A stretch of 64,000 nt of DNA from Candidatus Nanopelagicus sp. GTDB lineage: Bacteria; Actinomycetota; Actinomycetes; Nanopelagicales; Nanopelagicaceae. The stretch's first letter is position 1. Each line of letters opens with the position of its first letter. The notes under the pieces are model-generated. The model searched no databases. It saw only the letters and a program-made list of their open reading frames with translations, and was not told the origin of the DNA. Below are positions 1-9,085 of the stretch, piece after piece. Position numbers and translations under genes: made by a program. The stretch lies in contig JAEMTE010000003.1 of NCBI GenBank assembly GCA_016462445.1, forward strand, positions 1-64,000, read 5' to 3'.

Positions 1-33
1 CTGCTCCCCCTTGCCTGAGCTAGAAATGGGCAT

Positions 34-60
34 AAAAAAACCACCCCGAAGGGTGGTTGA
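34..60 (-). terminator. Rho-independent terminator downstream of the DUF3040 gene
   Basis: Hairpin aaccaccc/ttcg/gggtggtt followed by a T-run when read on the minus strand. Confidence 0.8.
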
Positions 61-79
61 AATTGGTATGGGCTACTGC

Positions 80-424
80 TTACTCCTGATTATTTCGCCT
101 ATCCCAGCGCTGCTCAAGATTGCCGCCCCAGCCCGCCTTTTTAAGACGCGGAGTGCCAGATTTGATCTTGATATTGGTAATTATTAATACCACCCCGATT
201 AATGAGATCACAAAGGCGATTACCCCAACTATGGTTGCCTGCGCAATTAAGCCACTTACTAGTAGTAGTAAGCCAGCAATTAAAATGCTGAGGCCAAATA
301 ATGCTCGTGAACTTTGCTTGGTGCGTGCCTTACCGGTCAGAGTCGAAAGCAGGCGAGGATCCTCTTGATCTAGGACAGCCTCCATCTCGGCCAGTAATTT
401 ACGTTCATGATCAGATAGGGACAT
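80..424 (-). CDS. DUF3040 domain membrane protein
   Basis: Starts MSLSDHERKLLAEMEAVLDQEDPRL, typical of actinobacterial DUF3040, with two TM segments; next to dinB as in many actinobacteria. Start moved inside the 481 ORF. Confidence 0.8.
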   Translation of the reverse strand: MSLSDHERKLLAEMEAVLDQEDPRLLSTLTGKARTKQSSRALFGLSILIAGLLLLVSGLIAQATIVGVIAFVISLIGVVLIITNIKIKSGTPRLKKAGWGGNLEQRWDRRNNQE

Positions 425-470
425 ATTCGAAATATAGAGCACATCTGGATTTTTTAAAACTCTAAACCCC

Positions 471-1649
471 CTATTCCTCATTCTCCTTGCTCACAAGGCG
501 GGCTGGCCGCAGACTGGTGCGGCCAAATCGCTGCTTAATTCGATCAATCGCCCGATCTGCCTGCGCCCACCCGCTCTCTCGCTGGCCCAGGACCATCTGC
601 TGCAGATCATCATTTTCAACCAATGAATCAAGACTTACGCCAACTAATCGAATTAACACTCGCTCTAAACCAAGTGCTAAATAAAGATTCTTAACCACCT
701 CAAATATCTCCTGCGTACTATTTATTGGTAGATCGAAAGTTTTTGAGCGGCTAATTGTTTTAAAATCCGAAAATCTAACCTTTATTGAAATTGTGTTAGC
801 AGCTAATCCCTTCTCACGCATTCGCTCCGCACTTTTTTCGGTAAGCCTTAAATACTCTTTTAAAATCTCCTCTTGCTGATCGATATCAAAATCAAAAGTT
901 TCAGAGGCGCTAATACTTTTTTCAATATGCTCAGTAATGACATCTCGATAATCTCTGCCCCAGGCAAGCTCATATAGTGAGCTTCCACCTGCCTGCCCTA
1001 ATATTTTAATTAATGTACTTCGGGGCGTGTTAGCAATATCGGCGATAGTAATTAAGCCTAACTTTGCCAGCTGCTCATTAGTCTTAGGACCTACCCCCCA
1101 TATCTCACTTGCTGCAAGTGGGTGTAGGAAATCAAGCATCTTTGCTGGGTCAATCTCTAATACGCCATTTGGTTTGCAATGGCCGGAGGCAATCTTTGCA
1201 ATAAATTTATTATGGGCAATACCTACTGAGCAGGTAATACCCTGCTCCTTTTCAACCCGCTTTCTAATTAAATCTGCTATCTGCTTACCAGTGCCCAATA
1301 ATTTTCTCGCCCCAGTAACATCTAAAAATGCCTCATCTAGTGAAATGGGTTCAACGTATGGGGTTACATCATTAAATATCTGCATAACATGTTTTGAGAC
1401 CTCGGAGTATTTTGCAATATCTGGTGTAATAAAAACTGCATGAGGTGCTAACGCCTTAGCTTTATAAACAGGCATTGCAGCACGAATGCCAAATTTTCGC
1501 GCCTCATAATTTGCAGCTGAAACAACACCACGTTTACCAGCACCTACCACCACTGCTTTACCCTTTAGTTTTGGATTATCTCTTTCTTCAACAGAGGCGT
1601 AAAAGGCATCCATATCTACATGCAAAATGGTTGCAATATTCTCACTCAT
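471..1649 (-). CDS. dinB: DNA polymerase IV
   Basis: Y-family motifs HVDMDAFYASVEERDNP, SLDEAFLDVTG, CSVGIAHNKFIAKIAS. Confidence 0.95.
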   Translation of the reverse strand: MSENIATILHVDMDAFYASVEERDNPKLKGKAVVVGAGKRGVVSAANYEARKFGIRAAMPVYKAKALAPHAVFITPDIAKYSEVSKHVMQIFNDVTPYVEPISLDEAFLDVTGARKLLGTGKQIADLIRKRVEKEQGITCSVGIAHNKFIAKIASGHCKPNGVLEIDPAKMLDFLHPLAASEIWGVGPKTNEQLAKLGLITIADIANTPRSTLIKILGQAGGSSLYELAWGRDYRDVITEHIEKSISASETFDFDIDQQEEILKEYLRLTEKSAERMREKGLAANTISIKVRFSDFKTISRSKTFDLPINSTQEIFEVVKNLYLALGLERVLIRLVGVSLDSLVENDDLQQMVLGQRESGWAQADRAIDRIKQRFGRTSLRPARLVSKENEE

Positions 1650-1752
1650 AAAATTTGTCCATGTTTACAAATAAGTTATTCATAGTATTTTCTTTGAACA
1701 CACCCACAAGGCTAGTTTATATACCTGACAGTAGCCTCTAACCTTTCTAAAC

Positions 1753-1765
1753 GACCAAGTTGGTC
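1753..1765. promoter_or_regulatory. Perfect 13-bp palindrome gaccaagttggtc upstream of the DoxX gene
   Basis: 6+1+6 inverted repeat in the leader of the DoxX/TauE/aquaporin/ArsC operon. Confidence 0.4.
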
Positions 1766-1787
1766 ATGAAAATAGTAAGGATGATAA

Positions 1788-2210
1788 ATGTCAGTAACTG
1801 AAATCGCTTTAATCGCAGGTCGAGTGCTATTTGCTCTGCTTTTCATTAGCTCAGGGATCAACCACTTTACAAAGAACTCGGCCATGACTGCTTACGCTCA
1901 ATATAAAAAGGTGCCAATGGCAAAGATCTCTGTTTATGTAAGCGGATTAATGATTCTGCTCGGTGGAATCTATATTGCACTTGGCTTCTATGCAGATTTA
2001 GGCGCTCTTTTAATTGCAATCTTTTTGCTACCAACAGCTTTCTTAATGCACGCATTCTGGAAAGAAAGTGATGCTACTGCTAAGCAAAATGAGACAATTG
2101 CGTTTTTCAAGGACTTATCCCTTGCTGGTGCAGCATTAATTATCTTCGCGCTATTACGTGGTGGAGCTGATTTTGGCAATCATGTAGGAACCCTGCTTTT
2201 CTTTAGTTAA
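1788..2210 (+). CDS. DoxX family membrane protein
   Basis: GRVLFALLFISSGINHFTKN... with four predicted TM helices, DoxX-like. Confidence 0.8.
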   Translation: MSVTEIALIAGRVLFALLFISSGINHFTKNSAMTAYAQYKKVPMAKISVYVSGLMILLGGIYIALGFYADLGALLIAIFLLPTAFLMHAFWKESDATAKQNETIAFFKDLSLAGAALIIFALLRGGADFGNHVGTLLFFS

Positions 2211-2224
2211 TTAAGTAACTCCTA

Positions 2225-2992
2225 ATGAGTACTGAACTAATTCTTACGGCAGTCGCAGCTGGCATATTTATTGGTTCAGTTTTAGGGTTTATTGGCGCAG
2301 GTGGTGCGATGGTGACAGTACCAATCCTGCTTTACCTCTTTGATTTCTCACCCGTTAATGCCACTACCGCAGCCTTAGCAGTCGTTTTCTTAGCAGCAAT
2401 AGCTGGTCTTGGCCCAAAATTTAAAAGCAAAGATGTATTAGTTAAAGAGGCGCTGACAATCTGGGCGCTCGGACTAGTTACAAATATTGGGCTTGGCTTG
2501 GTTATTACCAAAATCCCTGACCAGGTAATTTTAATTGGCTTTTCAATTGTATTAATTGGGGCTGGATACTCATTGCTGAGAGCACCAATTAAAGAGGCGC
2601 CTGAAAAAACAATGCCAACCTGGGCATTGGTCTTGTTGTCATTACTGATCGGCTCACTAACTGGATTATTTGGAATTGGTGGTGGTTTTCTTGCCATCCC
2701 AATATTAGTTTTATTTTTCCACACCCCTCAAAATAAAGCTGCTGGTACATCCTTGCTGATAATCGCGCTAAATTGCTTAACTGCATTTATTGCTAAGTCT
2801 TCACTTTGGTCAGAGATAGATTGGCACTATCCAGTGATTATGGCTGTTGCAGCTGTTGTTATAGCAAGATTTACCTCGCATTTAGCACCAAAGGCGCCAA
2901 CTATTCACTTAAAACGTGGCTTTGCCTTTCTACTCTTTACCCTTGCAGCCTTTACAATTCTTACAGAGCTACTAGTAAGCAAAACAATATAA
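2225..2992 (+). CDS. TauE/SafE family sulfite/anion exporter
   Basis: Two GxGGG-type repeats (GFIGAGGAMVTVPILLYL, GLFGIGGGFLAIPILVLF), multi-TM. Confidence 0.9.
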   Translation: MSTELILTAVAAGIFIGSVLGFIGAGGAMVTVPILLYLFDFSPVNATTAALAVVFLAAIAGLGPKFKSKDVLVKEALTIWALGLVTNIGLGLVITKIPDQVILIGFSIVLIGAGYSLLRAPIKEAPEKTMPTWALVLLSLLIGSLTGLFGIGGGFLAIPILVLFFHTPQNKAAGTSLLIIALNCLTAFIAKSSLWSEIDWHYPVIMAVAAVVIARFTSHLAPKAPTIHLKRGFAFLLFTLAAFTILTELLVSKTI

Positions 2993-3011
2993 ATAACCAA
3001 TAAGGAGTGAA

Positions 3012-3671
3012 ATGAAAATTAAAAGAGCGGTAAGTATGGAGTTTCTTGGTACTGCATTATTAGCATTTGCAATTGTTGGCTCCGGTTTAATGGCTACTAA
3101 CATAACTAGCGATCTTGGTCTTCGCTTATTTATAAATGCCCTTGCTACCGCGATTGGCCTAGCAATTGTTATTAGATTGGGCCAAAAAGCTAGTGGATCT
3201 CACTTTAATCCAGTGGTAACACTTGTAATGTTGGTACTAAAAAAGATTGATTCAAAATTATCTGTTTTTTATATTATTGCTCAAATCTTAGGTGCAATCT
3301 CTGGTGTTGCTACCGCTAATTTTATATTTGACCAAGATGCACTAAACAGGTCTATGACAATGCGTGATGGTTCAAATCTATTTGTTTCAGAGGTAATTGC
3401 AACTGCGGTTCTGCTTTGGATTATTTTAAGATTTCCAAAACGCGATGATCTAGTTGCAACTTATGTACCACTATGGATATTTGGGGCAATTCTGTTTACC
3501 TCAAGTACCGCATTTGCAAATCCAGCAATTACTATCGGACGTATATTTACAACATCGATGACTGGTATTGCACCAGAATCAGTACTTGCATTTATTATTG
3601 CCCAACTAATTGGCGCTGGTATTGGTTTAACACTTGCGCGAAATGTTACAGATTCAGTTCACGAGGAATGA
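3012..3671 (+). CDS. MIP/aquaporin family channel
   Basis: GSHFNPVVTL (NPV) and FANPAITIGR (NPA) half-helix motifs; six TM segments. Confidence 0.88.
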   Translation: MKIKRAVSMEFLGTALLAFAIVGSGLMATNITSDLGLRLFINALATAIGLAIVIRLGQKASGSHFNPVVTLVMLVLKKIDSKLSVFYIIAQILGAISGVATANFIFDQDALNRSMTMRDGSNLFVSEVIATAVLLWIILRFPKRDDLVATYVPLWIFGAILFTSSTAFANPAITIGRIFTTSMTGIAPESVLAFIIAQLIGAGIGLTLARNVTDSVHEE

Positions 3672-4069
3672 GTAAGCCCTCAGTACTTTTTGTTTGCGTT
3701 CACAATGCTGGCAGATCCCAAATGGCGGCAGCATTTCTAACCCATCTAGCCGGGGATAAGGTCGAGGTTAGATCTGCTGGCTCTGCTCCGGCTGACTCAA
3801 TTAACCCCGCAGTTGTTGAGGCTTTAAATGAGGTTGGCATCGATATCTCACATGAGCAGCCAAAGGTTTTGACTACCTTAGCGGTTGAACAATCAGATGT
3901 GGTTATAACTATGGGGTGCGGTGATGCTTGTCCATTCTTCCCAGGTAAACGGTATTTAGATTGGCCACTAGATGATCCAGCTGGTCAAGGTGTTGTCCAT
4001 GTTAGACCAATTCGGGATGAGATTAAAAAGTTGGTTGAGGATTTAATTCCAACCTTATTTAAAAACTAA
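3668..4069 (+). CDS. arsC: Arsenate reductase, low-molecular-weight phosphatase family
   Basis: P-loop FVCVHNAGRSQMA; ATGA overlap with the aquaporin stop. The longer 3473 ORF has a spurious N-terminus. Confidence 0.88.
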   Translation: MSKPSVLFVCVHNAGRSQMAAAFLTHLAGDKVEVRSAGSAPADSINPAVVEALNEVGIDISHEQPKVLTTLAVEQSDVVITMGCGDACPFFPGKRYLDWPLDDPAGQGVVHVRPIRDEIKKLVEDLIPTLFKN

Positions 4070-4383
4070 TTACTAACAATATCCCTGCCTGAATCAATCC
4101 ATTCGATAATTCCACCATTTAAGTTAAAGATAGCGCTAAAGCCCATCTGATCCATTGCTTCTGAAGCATCTACTGAGCGCTTACCAGAGCGGCAGTAAAT
4201 GGCATAACTTTTTGTTTTATCCAAAGCTGCCACATCAGCAGAGAAATAATCTCCAAGCACATCGATATTTACCGAATTTGAGAGATGGCTCTCATTAAAT
4301 TCTGCTGCTGTTCTAACATCAAGCACGATGACATCACTTTCTACAATTTTTTGTGCAAACTCATTTGCGGCTAGATTTATCAT
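4066..4383 (-). CDS. Rhodanese-like domain protein
   Basis: VLDVRTAAEFNESHL...IYCRSGKRS: active-site loop CRSGKRS. Confidence 0.9.
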   Translation of the reverse strand: MINLAANEFAQKIVESDVIVLDVRTAAEFNESHLSNSVNIDVLGDYFSADVAALDKTKSYAIYCRSGKRSVDASEAMDQMGFSAIFNLNGGIIEWIDSGRDIVSN

Positions 4384-4420
4384 AAGGAGGTAATCTTAGC
4401 GCTATATGGAGCCGGCCAAT

Positions 4421-5083
4421 ATGATCACTGTCGCCTATTTTTGGCGTATTCGAAAGATTTATCTGCCGCTTGCAATAATTTTTATGGCTACTAACCGAAT
4501 ATTACTCAGCAGATTACCTGGAGTTTCATTTATAAAGTTACTTGGTACGGGTAAAGGTGAAAGTTTTACTCCAAAAGATGCTGACCAATTCCGTTGGGGG
4601 GTTGTACTGACCATAAGGTGGGATTGTCTTAAAGATCTTGAAGGTTCTAAGGTAATTAAGGGTTGGCAAAGTATTTGTGTTAATCAGTACCGAGCAATAT
4701 TAAGGCCAATTTCATCTCATGGATTATGGTCAAAGCAGCAACCATTTGATGTTGAAAAATTTGATTGGAGTGGCAAAATTGCAGCTATTACTAGGGCTCG
4801 GATTGTTTGGCGAAAAAACTTAATATTCTGGCGAGCAGTTCCGCCAGTTACAGCAAGCCTGCATCAATCACCCGGTTTATTAAATGCAATTGGTATTGGT
4901 GAGGCTCCAGTTGGACTACAAGGAACATTTTCGCTTTGGGAAAATGCCGCCGCACTCCGAGATTTTGCATACAAGGGCCAGGCTCACGCTCAAGCAATTA
5001 AAGCTACCGCTGAGAATAAGTGGTACTCCGAGGAGTTATTCGCCCGCTTCGCCGTAATCGAGGAGCAAGGAGTGCTTGCGTAA
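4421..5083 (+). CDS. Spheroidene monooxygenase-like protein (CrtA family)
   Basis: LLSRLPGVSFIKLLGTGKGESFTPK and YSEELFARFAV resemble CrtA; located in a carotenoid cluster. Confidence 0.7.
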   Translation: MITVAYFWRIRKIYLPLAIIFMATNRILLSRLPGVSFIKLLGTGKGESFTPKDADQFRWGVVLTIRWDCLKDLEGSKVIKGWQSICVNQYRAILRPISSHGLWSKQQPFDVEKFDWSGKIAAITRARIVWRKNLIFWRAVPPVTASLHQSPGLLNAIGIGEAPVGLQGTFSLWENAAALRDFAYKGQAHAQAIKATAENKWYSEELFARFAVIEEQGVLA

Positions 5084-5100
5084 TACGGCAGAATAAACCC

Positions 5101-5913
5101 ATGTCGTTACGTCAGTTCTACCCTAGACGAAGTGGGCGCAGTGCGATTGCGCCATGGAAAATATCTTTACTTTATTTTATTACAGCAGTCACAATAATTC
5201 TACAAATCTCTTACCCACTGATATCTGGTGAGCCACTTCGACTTGTAACAATATCTACTATTTATTGGGCTGCTGCTGCGATGTCACTCCATGCTCTACT
5301 TGCTTATGGAAGTACCTACACATTAATTTTTCTATCTGTAACTCTTTCATACGCGCTAGCTATTGAACAAATTGGTATGAGATCGGGTTGGCCATTTGGT
5401 AGTTATGAATACTCTGGATCTTTAGGTTATCAAATTTATGGAGTACCACTAGTTGTGCCATTTGCCTGGGTAATGATGGCCCACCCATTACTTATTGCAG
5501 CTAGAAAGATAACTAAAAATTGGGTTTTCCTATACGGTGGTATTGCCATGATGGCTTGGGATTTATTTATAGATTCATTAATGGTTGCTGATGGTGGATG
5601 GAAATGGGAATTTACTGGTTCACATGTGCCACTGCAACCAGAGATACCAATCTCTAATCCGATTGGTTGGTTACTGGCTGGAATGGGATTGATGGCAATC
5701 TTAAATAAGTTATTACATCTGGATCGACGAAGAGTGGGGACAAACACTACCGTGCCAGATTTATTTCTTATTTGGACTTGGTTCTCCGGTGTTGTAGGTA
5801 ATCTATTCTTCTTTGATAGAGCCGGTACAGCATTAATCGGCGGCGTAGTTTTTGGACTTGTCTTGCTTCCATATCTATTTTTACTCCGATATGGTCCTCC
5901 TGTTAATTCTTGA
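5101..5913 (+). CDS. Carotenoid biosynthesis protein, CruF-like (DUF422) hydratase
   Basis: Multi-TM protein with GMRSGWPFGSYEYSGSLGYQIYGVPLVVPFAWVMMAHP motif. Confidence 0.8.
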   Translation: MSLRQFYPRRSGRSAIAPWKISLLYFITAVTIILQISYPLISGEPLRLVTISTIYWAAAAMSLHALLAYGSTYTLIFLSVTLSYALAIEQIGMRSGWPFGSYEYSGSLGYQIYGVPLVVPFAWVMMAHPLLIAARKITKNWVFLYGGIAMMAWDLFIDSLMVADGGWKWEFTGSHVPLQPEIPISNPIGWLLAGMGLMAILNKLLHLDRRRVGTNTTVPDLFLIWTWFSGVVGNLFFFDRAGTALIGGVVFGLVLLPYLFLLRYGPPVNS

Positions 5914-6977
5914 TGGAGCTCTCTTTTTTCTTATCTAGCTTAGCGCTAGTACTTGTCATACTAAATAGCTTAACTATGCGGGTTGTAAAAAATAAAGCAG
6001 CTGAGATTACTCAATCAGTATCAATACTTGTGCCTATGAGAAATGAAGAGAGCAATGTATCTGGCTCAATATCTTCACTATTAAAGCAAAGAGGCCTTAA
6101 TGACTCTGAGATAGTAGTTCTAAATGATCACTCAACTGATAAAACTGAGAGTGAGTTAGCTAAGTTTTCAAATATTAGGGTCTTACCTGGACAACCACTG
6201 CCACATCTGTGGCTTGGTAAATTATGGGCGTGCCAACAATTGGCAGATAACAGTAGGGGTGAGTACTTAGTTTTTATGGATGCGGATGTTAGATTAGAAG
6301 AGAATGCAATAGCGTCTGCGATAACTGCTATGGGTAAGTGGGATTTTATCTGTCCCTACCCAAAGCAAATCACTATTGGATTTGTACAAAGATTATTCCA
6401 ACCGCTTCTGCAGTGGTCATGGCTAGCTTCGGTACCACTATTAATTGCTCAAAAACTTAAGATTAAGTCAATGGCGGTTGCAAATGGTCAATTCTTTATT
6501 GTTAAAAGATCGGTATACCAGGCAGCGGGTGGTCATGCCTCTGTAAAGGCAGAGGTACTCGATGACCTTATGCTGGCTCGGCAATTAATTAACTCTGGAT
6601 TTTCTGGTGGTGTTGCCGAAGCAAGTAGGGTTGCAAGTTGCCAGATGTATAAATCTGCTAAAGAGTTAATTTACGGTTATCGAAAATCCTTATGGAAAGC
6701 ATTTGGTGGGATTGCTGGCTCTGGTATTGCTATATTTATATTGGTAATTACTGGTGTAGTACCAATTATTGGCGCATTACAGGGTTCAGAGATTGGTTTA
6801 CTCTCATTTACACTAATAGTTTTAAGTAGAGTAGTTGCATCAATTAGAACTGGCTCACTTCCTAATACATCATTATTACACCCACTAGCTATTATGCTTT
6901 TAGTTGTGCTAATTATTTACTCATGGATAGGTAAGTTAACTGGCGCACTTGTATGGCGAGATCGGCCGGTTTCATAA
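5910..6977 (+). CDS. Family 2 glycosyltransferase (CruG-like)
   Basis: SILVPMRNEESNVSGSISSLL, DDLMLARQLI; C-terminal TM segments; ATGA overlap with the CruF-like gene. Confidence 0.8.
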   Translation: MMELSFFLSSLALVLVILNSLTMRVVKNKAAEITQSVSILVPMRNEESNVSGSISSLLKQRGLNDSEIVVLNDHSTDKTESELAKFSNIRVLPGQPLPHLWLGKLWACQQLADNSRGEYLVFMDADVRLEENAIASAITAMGKWDFICPYPKQITIGFVQRLFQPLLQWSWLASVPLLIAQKLKIKSMAVANGQFFIVKRSVYQAAGGHASVKAEVLDDLMLARQLINSGFSGGVAEASRVASCQMYKSAKELIYGYRKSLWKAFGGIAGSGIAIFILVITGVVPIIGALQGSEIGLLSFTLIVLSRVVASIRTGSLPNTSLLHPLAIMLLVVLIIYSWIGKLTGALVWRDRPVS

Positions 6978-8471
6978 ATGGCAAAGATTGCAGTAATTGG
7001 TGCTGGAATTGGTGGCATGAGCGCTGCTGCCAGGCTCGCAAAATCTGGCCATAATGTAACGATCTATGAAAACTCTGATCGCGCTGGGGGTAAATGTCGA
7101 ACCGAATGGTTTGGTGATTATGGATTTGATACTGGTCCATCACTACTAACTCTGCCCGCAGTTTATCGTGACCTATTTTTAAAAACTGGCAAGCGAATTG
7201 AACATATTCTTGAGTTAGAGCCAGTAGATCCTGCCTTTACTTATAATTTCAGTGATGGTAAATCAGTAACATTCCCCAATCTTTCAAATCCAAATACTTA
7301 TATTGAGATTGAAAAATCCTTTGGTAGAGCTGCAAGTGACCAATGGAAAGCTTTGATCACTAAATCTGAACGTATGTGGGAGGTTTCAAGAGAGCCATTT
7401 GTGGAATCTGAACTTACTTCGATCTGGCCTTTACTTAAGCGAAAAAACTTAATTAGAGATATTAAAGAAATCTCACCTTTTACATCGCTTCGAAAATTAA
7501 CTAAACAAATGAAAATAGATCCACACTTACAGATGATCGTAGATCGCTACGCTACCTACGCCGGAAGTGATCCAAGGAGTGCGCCAGCTGTCTTACTGAC
7601 TATTGCATTTATTGAATCAACCTTTGGTGCTTGGCATATAAAAGGTGGAGTTGGTCAACTTGCCGTTGCAATCGAACAAAGATGTGTTGATTTAGGTGTT
7701 AAGTTTGAATTTAATACCCTAGTTAGCCAAATTTTAGTTACAAATAACAAAGTGAGTGGAATAAAAATCGCAGATGGTAGACAGATTGAAGCAGATTTAA
7801 TTGTCTCAAACTCTGATGCAGAATATCTTTATAATAAGTTAATTGAGCCGAAAGTTACTGCTGCAAGGGGTGAGCGCCGGAAGTTAAAGTATGCTATAAA
7901 ATCCTTGGCTGGATTTTCACTATTAATAGGGCTAGATAATTCAAAGGGTGCAGAGGTTAAGCTAAATCACCATAATGTTTACTTTCCAAAAGATTATGAT
8001 GCCGAGTTTGATCAGATCTTTTCAAAGAAAGTACCAGTAAGTGATCCAACTATTTATATCTGTGCGCCTAAGGATGAATCTATGGTTAATGGAGCAAATA
8101 AAGAATCCTGGTTTGTCCTAGTTAACGCTCCACGTCACCAAATATCAGGTGGATGGGATTGGAGTAAGAATAGTGATCAATATGCTAAAGAAATAATTAA
8201 TAAGCTTGATCAACTAGGGTTAAATGTTTCTGCCAGATTAGATTTTCTTAAAGCTAGAACCCCGGCAGATCTAGAAAACTACGCTATGGCACCTGGAGGT
8301 TCTATCTACGGAACTTCGAGTAACTCTGCCGCTTCAGCATTTTTGCGAGCACGTAACCGTTCAAAAATATTGGGATTATTTTGTGTTGGAGGCTCAACTC
8401 ATCCAGGTGGTGGCCTGCCATTAGTTGGCATTAGCGCAGAAATTGTGGCAAATGCGATTGGTAAGGCTTAG
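6978..8471 (+). CDS. Phytoene desaturase family FAD oxidoreductase (CrtI/CrtD type)
   Basis: N-terminal GAGIGGMSAAARLAKSGHNVTIYE dinucleotide-binding fold; C-terminal GGSTHPGGGLPLVGISAE. Confidence 0.85.
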   Translation: MAKIAVIGAGIGGMSAAARLAKSGHNVTIYENSDRAGGKCRTEWFGDYGFDTGPSLLTLPAVYRDLFLKTGKRIEHILELEPVDPAFTYNFSDGKSVTFPNLSNPNTYIEIEKSFGRAASDQWKALITKSERMWEVSREPFVESELTSIWPLLKRKNLIRDIKEISPFTSLRKLTKQMKIDPHLQMIVDRYATYAGSDPRSAPAVLLTIAFIESTFGAWHIKGGVGQLAVAIEQRCVDLGVKFEFNTLVSQILVTNNKVSGIKIADGRQIEADLIVSNSDAEYLYNKLIEPKVTAARGERRKLKYAIKSLAGFSLLIGLDNSKGAEVKLNHHNVYFPKDYDAEFDQIFSKKVPVSDPTIYICAPKDESMVNGANKESWFVLVNAPRHQISGGWDWSKNSDQYAKEIINKLDQLGLNVSARLDFLKARTPADLENYAMAPGGSIYGTSSNSAASAFLRARNRSKILGLFCVGGSTHPGGGLPLVGISAEIVANAIGKA

Positions 8472-9085
8472 TTAAGATGTTGATAAGTAAATCTACTCAC
8501 CATCATGAAGCTAACAACCTGTAAAAGTAACCAAAGTAAGGTTATCTGATTGATAATTGGCATTTTTATTTGCCAAGCTATAAGTGAAACAAATATAAAT
8601 GATGCCCGGACTGGACGCTCAGCAAAGGTAACTATGCCAACCTTAGCTAAACCTAATCCAGCAGCTCTGGCTCTTAAATACTCTTGAAGTAGCGCAAATA
8701 CTGCTACCACAATAAGCAAATACAGATCAGCGCCAATTTTATATAAAGCCAGCACCCAGAACACCTCAGTTATCCGATCAACTAATGAGTCCAGAACTGC
8801 ACCCCATTTTGATGACTTGCCAGAGACAATTGCAAGAGTGCCATCAACTCCATCACAAGTTAATGATAGAACTAATAAAACAGGGGCCCATATCGATTTA
8901 GCATTTAAGTAAAGTGCTACGCCAAAAAATAATCCAAGTAAAGTTAAGCTATTAGGCGTAATTCGAATCTTCATTAGCGGCTTTACGATTAAGTAGGAGA
9001 TATTAAGCCAGGCTTTAACTATGCCAGATATCTCCGCTCCTCCATGAGATCTGCTCCAAGTGGTAAAAAAATCTTCACGCTTCAT
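8468..9085 (-). CDS. CDP-alcohol phosphatidyltransferase family protein
   Basis: CDGVDGTLAIVSGKSSKWGAVLDSLVDR matches the DGx2ARx8Gx3Dx3D-type motif with variation. Confidence 0.85.
   Translation of the reverse strand: MKREDFFTTWSRSHGGAEISGIVKAWLNISYLIVKPLMKIRITPNSLTLLGLFFGVALYLNAKSIWAPVLLVLSLTCDGVDGTLAIVSGKSSKWGAVLDSLVDRITEVFWVLALYKIGADLYLLIVVAVFALLQEYLRARAAGLGLAKVGIVTFAERPVRASFIFVSLIAWQIKMPIINQITLLWLLLQVVSFMMVSRFTYQHLN

Noticed and set aside
1653-1672. Inverted repeat atttgt-n8-acaaat upstream of dinB as a possible SOS box
   Set aside because: Does not match the actinobacterial LexA consensus and such short AT-rich repeats are expected by chance here.
3473-3667. N-terminal extension of the ArsC ORF (MDIWGNSVYLKYRICKSS...)
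   Set aside because: Overlaps the aquaporin coding region in another frame; the real start is the ATG at 3668 overlapping the aquaporin stop.
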